Shown here: positions 11,201 to 24,300 of the stretch, piece after piece
Layout: each line of letters starts with the position of its first letter
Numbering within the stretch: position 1 is the stretch's first letter
Assembly: GCF_047663525.1 (NCBI RefSeq)
Contig: NC_092594.1
Coordinates: 33,713,001-33,777,000, forward strand
Origin: Anas platyrhynchos
Lineage: Eukaryota; Chordata; Aves; Anseriformes; Anatidae
Length of the DNA: 64,000 nt
Reading direction: 5' to 3'
Notes under the pieces: generated by a model
What the model was told of the DNA's origin: nothing
The model's database searches: none
What the model saw: only the letters and a program-made list of their open reading frames with translations
Translations under genes and position numbers: made by a program

Positions 11201-14200
11201 AACAATCTTTTGCTGCCTATGGCTATGCCTCCTGGATTTTTGTTTTACTCATAAGCATATGTGGAGGTGTGATTGCATTTTAGAGCTATGATGGCCTCCC
11301 TTCATTACAGCACAGACAAAACGTTTGTGTCACATTCGTGCTTCTTGCTATGCTGACATACTATGTGATGAAATGAGACTGTAAAAAACCTGTAGGTGTC
11401 AGATGTTATTCTTCTTTCTGAAGTCTGTTCTCAGTCTGGAATAATAACCTTGAGGTCCCTTCTAACCTAGAATATCCTGAGTTGGAAGGGACCCATAAGG
11501 ATCATCAAGTCCATCTCCTGGCACCACACAGGTCTACCCAAAAATTCAGACCATGTGACTAAGAGCACAGTCCAAACGCTTCTTAAACTGTGACAAGCTT
11601 GGTGCAGTGACTGCTTCCCCGGGGAGCCTGTTCCAGTGCCCAACAGCCCTCTTGGTGAAGAACCTCTTCCTGATGTCTAGCCTAAACCTCCCCAGCTGCA
11701 GCTTGACACCATTCCCAGGCGTCCTATCACTGGTCACTAAAGAGAATAGATCAGTGCCTTCCCCTCCACTGCCCCTCGTGAGGAAGCTGTAGGTCACGAT
11801 GAGGTCTCCCCTCAGCCTCCTCTTTTCCAGGCTGAACCTCATCATATTGCCAGCTTAAGAACCCAATTGTAATGCATCAATATCAAGAGTGCTGTTCAGT
11901 GCTGATTGCTTTAGTGGATAGGAGGAGGAAAAAGGTGAAAATACGTGACAGCAAATGTGGATGGAGGAATGCTGCCAGGAAGAGAGGAGTAGGAATGAGG
12001 ACAAACAATAAGGGAAACTCTGCCTCAGAAATAATTGCAGAATCACAGAATATCCTGAGTTGGAAGGGACCCACAAGGATCATCAAGTCTAACTTCTGAT
12101 TCCACACAGGACCACCCAAAAAACAGACCCTATGTCTGAGAGCATTGTCCAAATGCTTCTTGAACTTTGTCAGGCTTGGTGCTGTGACCACTGCCCTGGG
12201 GAACATGTCCCAGTACCCGACCACCCTCTTGGTCAAGAACCTTTTCCTGAAACCGAGCCTGACCCTCCCCTATCCCAGCTCCATGCCATTCCCTTGGGTC
12301 CTGTCGCTCTCCCCAGAGAGCAGAGCTCCCTCATGAGGGAGCTACAGGCCACCATGAGGCCTCCCTTCAGCCTGCTCTGCTGAACAAACCAAGGGACCTC
12401 AGCCGCTACTCAATGTCTTCCCCTCCAGACCCTTCACCATCTTTGTAGCTTTCCTTTGGATGCTCTCTAATAGTTTTATGCCCTTTTTATACTGTGGCAC
12501 CCAAAACTGCACACAGTACTCAAGGTGAGGCTGCACCAGTGTAGAGCAGAGCGGTACAGCCCCTTCTGTTGACCAGCTGGCAGTGGTGTGCCTGATGCAC
12601 CCTAAGACACGCCTGGCCTTTTGGCAGCCAGGGCACACTGTTGGCTCATATTCAGCTTGCCGTTGACCAAAATCCCCAGATCCACTTCTGTGGGGCTGTT
12701 CCTCAGCCTCTTGTCTCCCAGTCTGTATGTATATCCAGAGTTGCCCCTTCCCAGGTGCAGAATCCAGCACTTGCTCTTGTTAAACTTGATATTTTTGGTG
12801 GTTGCACAGTTCACTAATTCGTCAAGATCTCTCTGCAAGGCTTCTCTATGCTCAAGATAAGATTATAAAGAGAAGCATGCCCTCAGTGATAGAGAATTGA
12901 ATAAATTTGTAGTTTAAGTGTACTTAAAGGTGTGTTGTAGTCTAAATGTGAGGTGTTCAATGAAATCAGTGCCAGGGAGCTGCATTGCATACCACAAGAG
13001 TTATGGTTTATCACTGAGATATACAGAAAACATGGAAATTTTCCCTCAGTGCTGGTGACACTGAGAATCTTCATATGGATTGCTCCAAATACAGTATTTT
13101 TACAATTAGCCAGCAGTACCTCTCTTAGTAATTGGAGATTGGGAGAGTCCTTGAGGGAATTACTGCATTTTTTTCTAGTTTATTTGCACTTTGATAGGTA
13201 TTAACGATTACTGTTTGAGGCGGGATATTGATTACATGAACCTCTGGTCTGATTCAGTACACTGCTTTTATGTTCTGACCTGTTTCTCAATTCTCTTGTT
13301 TCCAGGTCCCTGGTTTGATATGTACCTAAAGTCACGTGACCCTGTTGTTTTGAATTTTAATGCATTTATGTCTTTTAATCCTGACCCAAAATCTGAGTAT
13401 AATGATCAACTCATACGAGCTACGAATATGACTGTTTCTGCTGTACGTTTTATGAAGACCTTCAGGGCTGGTTATCTTGAACCTGAGGTTTTTCATCTCA
13501 ATCCAGAAAAAAGTGACACTGAGATCTTTAAGAAAATTATCCGATTTGTGCCTTCCTCACTTTCTTGGTTTGGTGCCTACATGGTCAATGCATACCCCCT
13601 AGATATGTCTCAGTACTTCAGGCTTTTCAATTCTACACGGTTGCCTAAACTCAACAGAGATGAGCTTTTGACAGATGAAAAGGCAAAACACTTGCTGGTA
13701 ATGAGAAAAGGGAATTTTTATGTATTTGATGTTATTGATAGAGATGGAAATATGGTGAAACCTTCAGAAATACAAGCACACTTGAAATACATCCTCAGTG
13801 ACAACAGTCCAGCCCCGGACTTCCCACTTGGCTACCTCACCAGTGAAAACCGAGATACTTGGGCATTGCTGAGAAAGAATCTACTGGATAGCGGCAATGA
13901 GGAAGCTCTTCAAAAAGTAGACACTGCTCTGTTTTGTCTAAGTTTAGATGATTTTCCCATTAAAGACTTTGTGCACTTGTCCCATACTATGTTGCATGGA
14001 GATGGTGCTAACCGCTGGTATGACAAATCCTTTAATCTTATCATAGCTAAAGATGGCACTGCAGGAATTAATTTTGAACATTCCTGGGGTGATGGTGTGG
14101 CTGTGCTCAGATTCCAGAACGAAGTCTTTAAAGACAGTACCAAAGTACCAGCTGTCAGCCCTCAGTCGCAGCCTGCTTCCGTAGACTCTTCCAGAGCAGT

Positions 14201-16377
14201 GCAAAAACTTGACTTTAAGCTGAATGATGCCTTAAAAGCAGGAATTACCAAAGCAAAGCAGAAGTTTGATGCCAGTGTAGAATCACTGTCTATTGATATG
14301 ATTCAGTTCCATGAAGGGGGCAAGGAACTTCTAAAACAGAAGAAGGTGAGCCCAGATGCTGTGGTTCAGCTTGCCTTCCAGATGGCTTTCCTTCGACAAT
14401 ACAATCAGACGGTTGCTACGTATGAATCTTGTAGTACTGCAGCTTTCAAACATGGTCGCACAGAAACTATCCGTCCTGCCTCTATTCATACAAAGAAATG
14501 TTCGGAGGCTTTTGTCAGGGAACTGTCAAAACATAGCACAGAAGAGCTTCAGAAGTTGATTGTGGAGTGCTCCAAATACCATGGCCGTTTGACAAAAGAA
14601 GCTGCTATGGGTGAGTAGGAATGCATCACTTTTCTTTTTGCACTAAAATGTTTGTTGAAGTTGCTATCAAAGTTTTACTTCACAAGTAAATAATTAAATT
14701 TCGATGTAGGTCTGATGTTAATGCAAACTTAACTGTGACAGAAAGCTGCAGTTTAAAATGTGTTCCATGACCCTCATTTCTTGATTAGAATTACAGAATT
14801 TCTAGGTTGGAAGAGACCTCAAGATCATCGAGTCCAACCTCTAACCTAACACTAACAGTCCCCACTAAACCATATCCCTAAGCTCTACATCTAAACGTCT
14901 TTTGAAGACTTCCAGGGATGGTGACTCCACCACCCCCCTGGGCAGCCTGTTCCAATGCCTCACAACCCTTTCAGTAAAGAAATTCTTCCTAACATCTAAC
15001 CTAAAACTCCCCTGGCATAACTTTAGCCCATTCCCCCTCGTCCTGTCACCAGGCACATGGGAGAACAGGCCAACCCCCACCTCTCTACAGCCTCCTTTAA
15101 TGTACTTATACAGAGCGATAAGGTCACCCCTGAGCCTCCTCTTCTCTAGGCTGAACAAGCCCAGCTCCTTCAGCCGCTCCTCATAGGACTTGTTCTCCAG
15201 GCCCCTCACCAGCTTCGTCGCCCTTCTTTGGACCCGCTCAAGCACCTCGATGTCCTTCTTGTAGCGAGGGGCCCAAAACTGAACACAGTACTCGAGGTGC
15301 GGCCTCACCAGAGAAGGTGGAGATGCCTCTGTGCTCCTAGTTCCCTGTTAACATGTCTAGATTTCTTTCTTACTGTAGTTTTGTCCTTAAAGCAGCTGGA
15401 CTGTTTGAAGCACTAATACTTAGTATATGCTATACTCTCCAAGGCAACTAAGAACTTTGGCTTTATGACTGAAGAGTTGCTGCCTAATCCCTGCAGGGGT
15501 ATAAAGGCTTTAACAACTTCCAAAGCAAAATGATTCTTTGGCTGTGCTACTCCTGGTATTTTTCTAAATGCTTTATTTCGAATCGACCTTCCCAGAAGCA
15601 TAACTTGCTGTACTGTTTCAGTGAAGTCAGTGAGACTTTATTGAACATTACCCCACAGAGTCTAAAATGTGCCTCCTGTTGATGCAAGATCTTCTTTAGA
15701 TTCACAAATTTTAGGAAAGCCTTTCTCTTTTGAAAAAAAAAGGAAATGTTCAGATAAAGAATGTGATGCATTATTAAAATTGTCTGTTAACGTTGCTTTA
15801 TTTACTATCATGATTCCTGGCTGAGGCTAGCAGTACAACAGCAAGCCCTCATTCCTCAGCACAGGTGCATTAAAAGTGCAGAAAAATTTCTAGGTTCTGA
15901 AAAGTGTTTCTTGCTAATACAAAAAAACCCTTAGTTCTTCAGACCTCTTCTTTTGTGGCTTAAAAGTAAGGTGTTATCTAAAAAGTGAGTTTACTTCCTA
16001 CAAAAATTAGTCATATCTCTAATACTCATTATTTTATTTTAACAGGTCAGGGATTTGACCGACATCTCTTTGGGTTGCGCTATTTAGCCCAGTCCAAAGG
16101 TATTGCATTGCCTGATTTCTATCAAGACCAAGCCTATGCTCGACTTAATTACAACATCATTTCTACAAGCACATTAGTTAGCCCAGCTGTGCAGTTAGGA
16201 GGATTTGGCCCAGTGGTGCCTGATGGCTATGGAGTAGGATATCAAGTACATGATGATTGGATAGGTTGCAATGTTTCATCTTACCCAACTAGGAATGGTA
16301 AAGAATTCCTTCAGTGCATACACAAGTCACTGGAAAATATCTTCAGTGTTTTAAAGGGCAAGAAGGTAGGTAGTTAG
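8142..16377 (+). CDS. CPT2: Carnitine O-palmitoyltransferase 2, mitochondrial (complete, 5 coding exons)
   Basis: Inner-membrane, matrix-side enzyme that converts acylcarnitine and CoA to acyl-CoA and carnitine, completing long-chain fatty-acid import for beta-oxidation. Exons: 8142-8254, 8982-9062, 9177-9283, 13306-14610 and 16046-16377. All junctions are GT-AG and in phase, giving 645 aa (human 658). The N-terminus is Arg/Leu-rich and acid-free ([15 protein letters not shown]), fitting a matrix targeting peptide. It is followed by [18 protein letters not shown] and [14 protein letters not shown]. The large exon 4 carries almost the whole carnitine acyltransferase fold, with [26 protein letters not shown] and [14 protein letters not shown]. 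In the last of these the catalytic His is residue 359 (codon 14079-14081), exactly 13 less than human His372. Exon 4 being unusually large matches the human gene. The protein ends GKKVGS. An open frame extends upstream of exon 4 into the intron and should not be used as a start. Confidence 0.98.
11435..11467 (+). mobile_element. Very short CR1 3'-end fragment, plus strand
   Basis: The sequence ACCTTGAGGTCCCTTCTAAC followed by CTAGAATAT is a typical CR1 3' terminus in the sense orientation. It directly abuts the 3' end of an antisense CR1, so two CR1 tails meet end to end here. Only about 30 bases remain, so the call rests on similarity to the CR1 tail. Confidence 0.6.
11462..11843 (-). mobile_element. 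CR1 LINE 3' fragment, minus strand (CPT2 intron 3)
   Basis: The reverse complement encodes the end of CR1 ORF2: [13 protein letters not shown], then [20 protein letters not shown] and [13 protein letters not shown]. It then runs through the CR1 3' UTR to a CCCTTCCAACTCAGGATATT tail. About 100 codons of the C-terminus are still open. The copy is 5'-truncated near 11843 and antisense to CPT2. Confidence 0.92.
12038..12843 (-). mobile_element. CR1 LINE 3' fragment, minus strand, frame-disrupted (CPT2 intron 3)
   Basis: The reverse complement follows CR1 ORF2 from [12 protein letters not shown] sequence through [35 protein letters not shown] sequence, the [19 protein letters not shown] segment, and on to the CR1 tail. 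Several frameshifts split the frame, so it is an old dead copy. It lies about 190 bp from the neighbouring copy at 11462-11843 and in the same orientation. The 3' end shows degenerate ATTCTGTG repeats. Confidence 0.92.
14611..16045 (+). other. CPT2: CPT2 intron 4
   Basis: Contains one antisense CR1 fragment (14788-15312). The remainder is unique non-coding DNA in which I see no exon. Confidence 0.8.
14788..15312 (-). mobile_element. CR1 LINE 3' fragment of a different subfamily, minus strand (CPT2 intron 4)
   Basis: The reverse complement encodes 147 open codons of CR1 ORF2 C-terminus, beginning [20 protein letters not shown], passing [20 protein letters not shown] and ending [13 protein letters not shown]. 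Its 3' UTR reads GGTTGGACTCGATGATCTTG and then GAGGTCTCTTCCAACCTAGA. This differs from the CCTTCCAACTCAGGATATTC tail of the other copies, so it belongs to another CR1 subfamily. The frame is well preserved. Confidence 0.92.
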
Positions 16378-16668
16378 ACAAAAGGGGTGGAAGACTTACA
16401 GTTGTGATGGAGAATACAGACCTTGTCTAATTGGCAGTACCTACTAATCAGTGTTCAACGTGGCTGAAACTGATGAGCTAAGTTGGCTTCAATTAGCTTC
16501 CTTGAATTTGAATACTGTGTAGATTCAATCTGAAATTTTTATCTATTTTAAAGAAATCAAGTGCAGACCTTGAATGCATTATTTCAGGAAATACAAGCAT
16601 TCATGATGTTGAAAAATGAAGTAACAGAACTGTTAAAACAGATCCACATGCTCTTAAAATACATTTAA

Positions 16669-16674
16669 AATAAA
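16669..16674 (+). terminator. CPT2: CPT2 polyadenylation signal, proximal AATAAA
   Basis: A canonical hexamer about 290 nt after the CPT2 stop codon. A second one lies at 17027-17032, so two 3' UTR lengths are possible. Confidence 0.55.
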
Positions 16675-17026
16675 AAGCATCGTTACCAAATTTGTGACCT
16701 CTAACATCTTTGTTCTATGAGTGTTCAGGCAGACAGCAGCACTGTGAAACCACCCTTAAACTGTTGGGTTTTAAAATAATATATGCAATAGTTTTAAATA
16801 TGAAAGAGTGATTATGTTTGCACTCTTGCAGTAAGCTTGCTTACTAACTTGTCACACCTACTTTTCTCTTTAAACTTGAATCAACATCAGAACTGATTGT
16901 ACCTCAATGGTTTGAAGCCTTTCCAATATAACAGCTTTTTGAGAAACAAAAAATGAAGTACAAGGCTTTAACTAACCTGCAGTCACCAACTGTGCTGTTA
17001 AATTGACGAAAAGACAATTGTGATGC

Positions 17027-17032
17027 AATAAA
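17027..17032 (+). terminator. CPT2: CPT2 polyadenylation signal, distal AATAAA
   Basis: Second canonical hexamer, 650 nt after the stop. Which of the two is used cannot be told from sequence alone. Confidence 0.45.
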
Positions 17033-18238
17033 GCTATATAATAATAACCACAAAGTTATTTTATTACTGGTATCAAAATTATACAGTGTGGGTAGTCTAT
17101 CAGTATCTCATGTTTCTTGTAAAAGTTAGAAAGAATACTTTTCAAAGCCTGCTGCAGTGTTGTCTTTCACCTTCCATATGTGAAGTTTGTCCAATAATCT
17201 GCTGCTTTTGTTCTGCTGTGTACACGTGCTCCTGTGCCTTCAAAAAGTCACTGAACTTTATCATTGGAATTCTCTTTCCAATATTCCTCCTGCTGTAGTG
17301 ACCTTAACAGAATATTTTTCTCATTTTTTTCCTTACTTTTGTACTTGCCTTTGGCTGCAATTCTTGATGTCATTTATTGTACCAAATATCAGAGTTTTAG
17401 TGCTTAGAGATGCATCTTTAATGCATCAGGGTTTGTTGTAGAAATTCTGAAGACTAAGGCTTCGCCAAACATGCTGAAGGGTTCAAGGAAAGCTTGAGCA
17501 TAACATACCGCTATAAAGTAGTCACACCATGAATTCAAGATCAAACTGGCACAGACAGGTTCCTCACAGTGCTCGTAACTCAGACTTACCATGATTATCC
17601 TTGCAATTTATATGAAGAAGGGAAGGTGATCATTTTGGGGGGTGAAGGAACTAATTTAATCAGAGCAAAAGTCTTTGAATGAAGTTTCTTAGAGGAAGTT
17701 GGTGTTTTTTTGAACATGAGAACTATTAGCAAGATAGCGAGAGCACTTTCCAGAAGTAGAAAGTCTGTCTGCAATTTGAAATGAGTAAAGTTGATCTACA
17801 GAAAGATAATTTGATTTTCAGAAGGTGTGACAGCTAGGCATAAGCGTCAGTGTAAGTCAAACTCAGTATTCTCAGTAAATTCACTTCATTGTCTTTAAGA
17901 GCTGCCAGTTCAAATAAAGATCTAGCTTTTTGCTTGAACAGTTAGTACCATCTCTTTACAAATGCTCTTATCCACCTCCTGATGCTAGGAATGGTGGGTG
18001 AAAATACCTTATTTGCTTACGTTAAAAGAATCAAATGTGTATACTTCTCAGTGATACTATTTAGAACTTCGAGGCAGTGAGTTGCCTAAATAGTTGATGC
18101 GCTAGTTAAGCTACAGCCCACGTCAAGCATAAATTTTACCAAAACCAACAACATTACGAAAATGGCCAAGTTCACTTGAGCATACATGCAACTTTCAGTC
18201 TATACTAAGACCATCTCAAAGTGCTCTGTGAAAAATCT
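17033..18238. other. Intergenic region between the convergent CPT2 and CZIB genes
   Basis: Unique AT-rich DNA between the two 3' ends. The open frames here are short and not recognisable. No repeat is evident. Confidence 0.6.
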
Positions 18239-18244
18239 TTTATT
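18239..18244 (-). terminator. CZIB: CZIB polyadenylation signal (AATAAA on the minus strand)
   Basis: TTTATT on the plus strand, about 140 nt downstream of the CZIB stop codon, which would give a short 3' UTR. Confidence 0.6.
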
Positions 18245-18384
18245 AGATGTTCTGAGGACAGTCACTTACTGAAGTTTATATTTCCGAAGTACAGCCGTGT
18301 GAAAAGTAACTCCAAGGAAACTGTCTCTGATGGTTACAGCTCCCTCATCAATAAGCATACCAAGGTTTACGAGTGGAATGAACG

Positions 18385-21300
18385 TTAGCATTTCACAAAT
18401 TTATGGGTAACTTCATAGATTCCAACAGATTCCTTTGTTTTTTCATCATAGTCATTCCAATCCTGTAGGAATTAAGATTTCATAGTATTAGTCACAGACG
18501 ATAGATGGCAATAGTGTCTAAATCTGAATGGAATTCAAACTGAAACTAAGCCTTACTCAGAGTTTGGGTCCTAAAGATTACACAGTACTTCCTGCAGAAA
18601 TGTTACCTACATTCTAATTTCTGAGAGAAGCAAGAGCACTGCCCTGAAATTAAATGAAATTCAGTATCAGTTTTTATTTTAAACTTTTTTTTTTTTTAAA
18701 TGTAGTCCACAGCCTGTAGTGGACAAAATGGCAACCATGGCAGATGAAAGGATTATCTATCATTTACAATGCCCTAGTCACGTGGCTCAGCAGACAAGCA
18801 GATCTCTGCCAAGTAGGATACAGGGGAACAGATTTGACCTTGAGATTCTTGCTCACAGTCAAGGAAGATTTGCAATGCTGGAGTCATTATCCTGCGCTTT
18901 GAAGGAGTGTCTTTATCTTACTTTTTAAGATCTCTGTGCAGAGGAAAAAGTACAGATATTGTAGAGAAATCAGTTCACCACTCTGAATCACCCCAGCCAC
19001 TTAGTATTGCGGGTGTTTGCTCTTTGACATTTTTGATGACTTATAAGTTGTATTTATACCTTTGTCAGCTCTTGAGATTTAAAATATGTACTTCTAAAAT
19101 GAAGCTGTTAGTCATGCTGGTTATTCACAGTTGTTGTAGCTTCTCTGTCTGGTTACAACCTTCCCATACCTATATGAAAGCACAAAACTAGCCTCTTGTA
19201 TGTGTAAGTTCTGTATTTTGGACTACTGTCTTAAGGAAAGAACGCTAGATAATTAGACTCACTAATGAAACTAAGACAACGTACCTTTTCTAACAAGTTT
19301 ATGTCGTTAAAAGGTGTACCAGACTCTGCACCTTCAGCAGCAAACCCTGCCTGCAAACACAAACAGATTGGGAATAAGTTTGTAAGAAAAAGCTGTAGCA
19401 AGAAAATAATAAATATAATCATTGAAACGTTTAAAGAAAGTAACAGCATGTTTTTATTTTATTTCTTCTAGATTAGGTAGGAAGAATAGCCAGGCTGTTT
19501 CAAGGGTCAGTATGAAGTTGTGATCCTGTTTGTGAAGTGGGCAATTTTGACCTAAGCAACCACAATGTAAAATTAAGCCAAGACTGCTCTTCTATTTTTC
19601 CTCCTAAAAAGGTACTTGTAAGAGTTATAAATATTCTTAACCTTGAGTTTTTACATTCATCTAGCAGCATCCAAGTACTAATAACTTTAATTTGTGTTCA
19701 GAATCTGTACAGGCATGATGTGTGGAATAGCTTTGTGATAAACTCACTGCAAGAAAACAATAGAAAGAACATATGGAAAAGTTAATAGTTTTGGCTTAAA
19801 CATCATCAGAATCCAAGCCACTCCAGAAAAGGAAGTGGCCTGTAGTGCATTTAGGTACTCAAGTGATTAGCAAGCCTTGAGTGAAAGGAGGATCAGTTAG
19901 CTGACTGAACAGATCAAGATACCCAAATAGTCTTTTAAAGGGGAAAGTTCATCACTGTTGCTACTGTTCCTGTTTTTAAAGAAGTGAAAGAAAAGATAGC
20001 ACTAGCACGAGGAAGTAAGCAAGCATATCAGTGATGTATATAACACAAGGAAGGTGTTTTTTCTGATTTTCTGTAAACCATCTGTTATTTTAGGTCTTAC
20101 AGTAATCAAGCTGTACATTAAGTTCTACTGGTTTTAAAAGTAAATTTAAAAGTCTTAACCATCTCGGTAGCATACAGGAAGGTGTCGTATACTGCCATTT
20201 CTAACTGCAGAAGTGACTGTGAACTGACAAAAAGCAAAGGTTTTCTGCAGGGGATCTGCATGAGCAGTTTTGATAAAGAAATCCCCAGACATTTAACTGT
20301 GTAGGAACATGTGAAATAAGCCACAATATTGTAAAATATTTGGGGATTTGAGTGGAAGGTTAAGCATTTGGGAGTTAAGCAGACTACAGAGTGTAGCAGA
20401 CATGACAAAAGGAGAGCTATCTGCAAGGTGCGGTGTGAATACATCCTTTATATAATTATCAGAAGCCCATCTCAAGGGAATTGCTATGGGTTAGGAGGAA
20501 GATCAGCATCAAGGGACAAAAATGCAGAGCTGCAGTACAGAACAAAGACTAGGCAAGTAAAAGAAACCCAGTTTTTCTGCCTGAAGATATCCACCAGCAC
20601 TCCAAGGAGCAAGAAGCAATGTGACTGGAATTACAGGCTCCTGTACCGGACACCCTCAGGGGGACTTGCATTCTTACAGCTTTGGTGTCAGGGCAGACCC
20701 ATTTAATCTTTGCTGAAGGGACCTGAGAAATGCAGTGACTCGTCTGCCCCCTGCTGACTGGAGAAGGACCAGCAGTTAAAGCATCAACACTGAAGAAGCA
20801 AAAATTGCTCTGTTGACTTTAAAACACAAGGTACTGTCACACTTTTTTTTTTTTTCTTTTTAAGCAATGTAACTATTATTTTTGGCACAAAGCAAAGAAG
20901 CTGAAAGAGATTTAAGAGAAATTTTATAAAACTTATGTTTTTTAGTTGAAGCGTTCAACTGAGGGACAGGAAGAGGAAAGTAGCTAAACTATCCTTAAGT
21001 AAAACCAATAATTATGTATCAGATTCACAGTAGATGTATCTATGTAAGCATGTTAAAAAGAAAGAAAAGGAACTGTAAAAAAAAATGTCCTTGCCCATTA
21101 TTAGAAGTACCTTGTTTGAATATGTTGTTCAAAGTAGATAGAAGAAGAGGTTTCAAGTCAGAGAATCAAAGGATACTCTCTCTTTAGACTCATTTTATTT
21201 TTTTAGGAAAACTACTACTAGTTTGAATAAGAAACACAAGTATTAAGGCAGTCTAAATTGACTTCACATGTGGTTGTATTACGTTCACATATATGTGTGT

Positions 21301-24300
21301 ATATATATACAAATGCTAATGCCAGTCCTGTTTAGTGCTACTCAAGAGCCAATCCTAGGGCTGCAGAGAAGTGAGGCTGGCTTTGATCATGCGAAATACA
21401 AAGCAGTTTATAAAACTGTAAGGAACTGTAGAGTCTGTTTACCTGCTCAGCGATTTAAGTGTACTCTCTAGCAGAGTGCACAGACCAAGCTTTGAGAATA
21501 TTACTTTAAAAGCTTTATTACAGCTGTGAAGTCTTTGTTCCACAGATAAAAGTAAATTGACAGAACACAGATCTGTAAGCATCTCCTGCATCTGTAGACT
21601 TTCCATAGATTTTACTCGAAGTGCAAGTTCCTAGGTCTGGCTGCAAAGCTTTCAAAAAGAGATAAGCTAAGAACCTTTCTGTTCCTCAAAGGGAAACAAA
21701 CAAGCAAAAAATGGAAAATGAAGACCTCCTCCTGCAGCACAATGCAGTGATGATTTCATTTATACCTAATCCCCCTGTACTATCAGCTTTTTTGTTCTGT
21801 TTGTTAGGATAGTGTCACAGTCTGAGGGAAGGATAAAAGAGGTTTATATTTGTCAGTCTATTTACACCTAATCCGACCGGAATAATAGGTTAAATATAGC
21901 AGGGAGTTAGCTTGCATACAGCATGACCATGCACAAGCAAGTGAATCACTGAGGACTGGTTTGGCCACAAAGATCTCCTTTAACTAAACCCTGAGATGTG
22001 CTTTGCAACAGCCTTCAACTGCCATCTTCAGTTTTGGTATGAACAAGTTTCCAATAGAAAAATGCCAATACTCAATACTCAACTACAGGTTTGGTGACTT
22101 CAAATCTCAAATAAAATTTATTTAGAGGCCATATACTGAAAACTGTTCATAACTGGAACTTTGTTTACTCTTTGTAACATACCAATAACCAAAGAGGAGC
22201 TCTCCTGAAAGTGACTAGCTAACTGTGCACTCCTGTGATGCCCATTTGGAAAGACTCCCTTTTGTAACGCTCCCAGAGCAATGAAGACCTTTCAGATCAG
22301 TTCAGATGATCAGTGATGAGTTACCTATAAGGCAATTTGAATACCACTCCAAGGGGAGTTTAATTTTAGATTTAGATGCTTTTTTTTTTAGTCACTGGAA
22401 GCCAAGTACAAAAAAATTCCACAGTTGTTCATGTTAGCTGTTTGTGGGGTTTTTTTTGGAGATGAATAAACTAAAAGAACTGCAGAGAGGAAGGAAAACT
22501 GGGGAGGTTCAGGACATTTCAGGAAGAGCAGCAGTGTTTCTAACAGTGTATTTTTTAGAGGCTGTAAGTGGTCTTAAAACTGAGAAACAAATCATGAATA
22601 AGAACTCACCTGTGGCTGAAAGTCAACTGGTTCCAGACCTCGGCATTCAAACTCCACTATTGTCTTGAACTTCTCACTGTCTTCAGCCTGTAGTTGAGTC
22701 AGAATACCATTAATTTTCAGCTAAAAAAGTTTTCAGAGAAAGACAGTGACAAGTATTAGTCTAGTAATGAACTGCTTTTAAACTGCGGCACTGTCAACTC
22801 TGATGTTCCAAGTGACAGCAAAATCCTAGGGCTTGCTAATGGTTTGCAATTAACTACAATTTCTTAATCTGCCACAAGGAAGCCTTCAAATATGGACACT
22901 ACGTAATTGTCTGTGATTTGAGTGGTACAGTTTTGTGTTTTGCTTATGAAACGCATCATGGATTATTCTATATTTGACACTTAAGTAGAAGGGGTAAATA
23001 ATTACCAAGCTACTGTTAACTGCATATTTTTTTTCTTAGACTGTGTGCAGGAGTCTAAAACAGACAATTTTATATCAGGTGAACATCTCTACCTTCTGTG
23101 TTCTTAAAAGCGGAATGCAATGATACAGCAAAAACTCAAAATACTATTAATATTTATCTTTCACTTAATATATAAAAGAGAAAACAAACTTACATTGTAA
23201 GGTTTGATCGTCTGACTTAAAATATCTATAAAGAAGAGATACCAGAAGTGTAACAGTGAGTGACATTATGTCTTCAGAGTTGTGCACAAACCAAGTACCA
23301 GCTTCTTCTCCCTTCTTAAAAATTTCCTTATAAAAAGTAATAGAAACAAAGTAACCAAACAGTTCTTAGAGTTGTCCATGAAAAAGTAGAATTTACTTTT
23401 TCCTCACTTCTCCTGGGAAGTTTATTTTGCATTGGTAGGGTATCAAAATGGCATAAAGTAAAAGAAATTGTAATGTATGCTTTTGTAAAATGACATAAAG
23501 GGTACAAGTTTTGTTCATGCAGAAACCCAAGCTCCCCAGAAGGTCTGAGAGCCCATCAACTGCAAGACCAAGACCATAGGTCACTATTGTACAGTTTTTT
23601 GTCTACCTATCCCTAGCTCCACCCCCAAAGCTGCCTTTGTAGAAATTGTATATAGGGCACAGAGTAGCAAAGAGCCTGCAGGTAACTCTCAAAACTGTTT
23701 TGTGCATTTCATGTGAATTTTAACTAGTAGTGTAGTACATCCTATTATTTTTCTAACATGTTTCCTTTCATGCTATCATCATATGTACTTATGTATCTTT
23801 ATAATGCTGCACTTCAATCCCAGTAGACAGAAAAAACGAATTAGAGAAGGTTGAAATGGACAGAATGCAATGGAAAAAATAGATGTGAGGGCCCAACCTA
23901 CTTGACCATCTGTAGCTAGCATCTCTTTAAATCAAAGTAGAATCTCAAAAGGAAGAAGGAATAGTAATCCAGCCATTTGCAAACAGCACCAGTTTTCAAG
24001 CTAAAAAGAGACTTTGATTTCAGGACCTACTTAACAAAAACTGACATGTGGTATTAGAAGTCTATAGTTGTGATAAGCAGCAGGTCTCAGTATCATTCCT
24101 TATATTTATTTTAAAATATTTATCTAGGAGGCTAAGACTTAGAATCCAGTGGGATTATTTTCTTTGGGAAGGTGAAGTGTATATACCTTTCTTTTTACTG
24201 CTCCTCATAAGAACAGGACGTTATGCAGTGAGACTGAAAGGCAAAAAGCTTATTGTGTAACAGGTAAAATGCATTTGCACTCAAGGGTATAGCTGGAAAC

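Larger units (their letters stand above)
9284..13305 (+). other. CPT2: CPT2 intron 3
   Basis: Four kilobases of non-coding DNA. Its distal half holds several CR1 fragments (about 11437-11843 and 12038-12843). Outside these I see AT-rich unique sequence with no recognisable exon or RNA gene. Confidence 0.8.

Noticed and set aside
12399..12838. Minus-strand frames in CPT2 intron 3 as host genes
   Set aside because: They are pieces of CR1 ORF2 with frameshifts.
13191..14618. 475-codon open frame as a stand-alone gene
   Set aside because: It is CPT2 exon 4 (13306-14610) read through into intron on both sides. The acceptor TTTCCAG at 13305 and the matching phase with exon 3 fix the true boundary.
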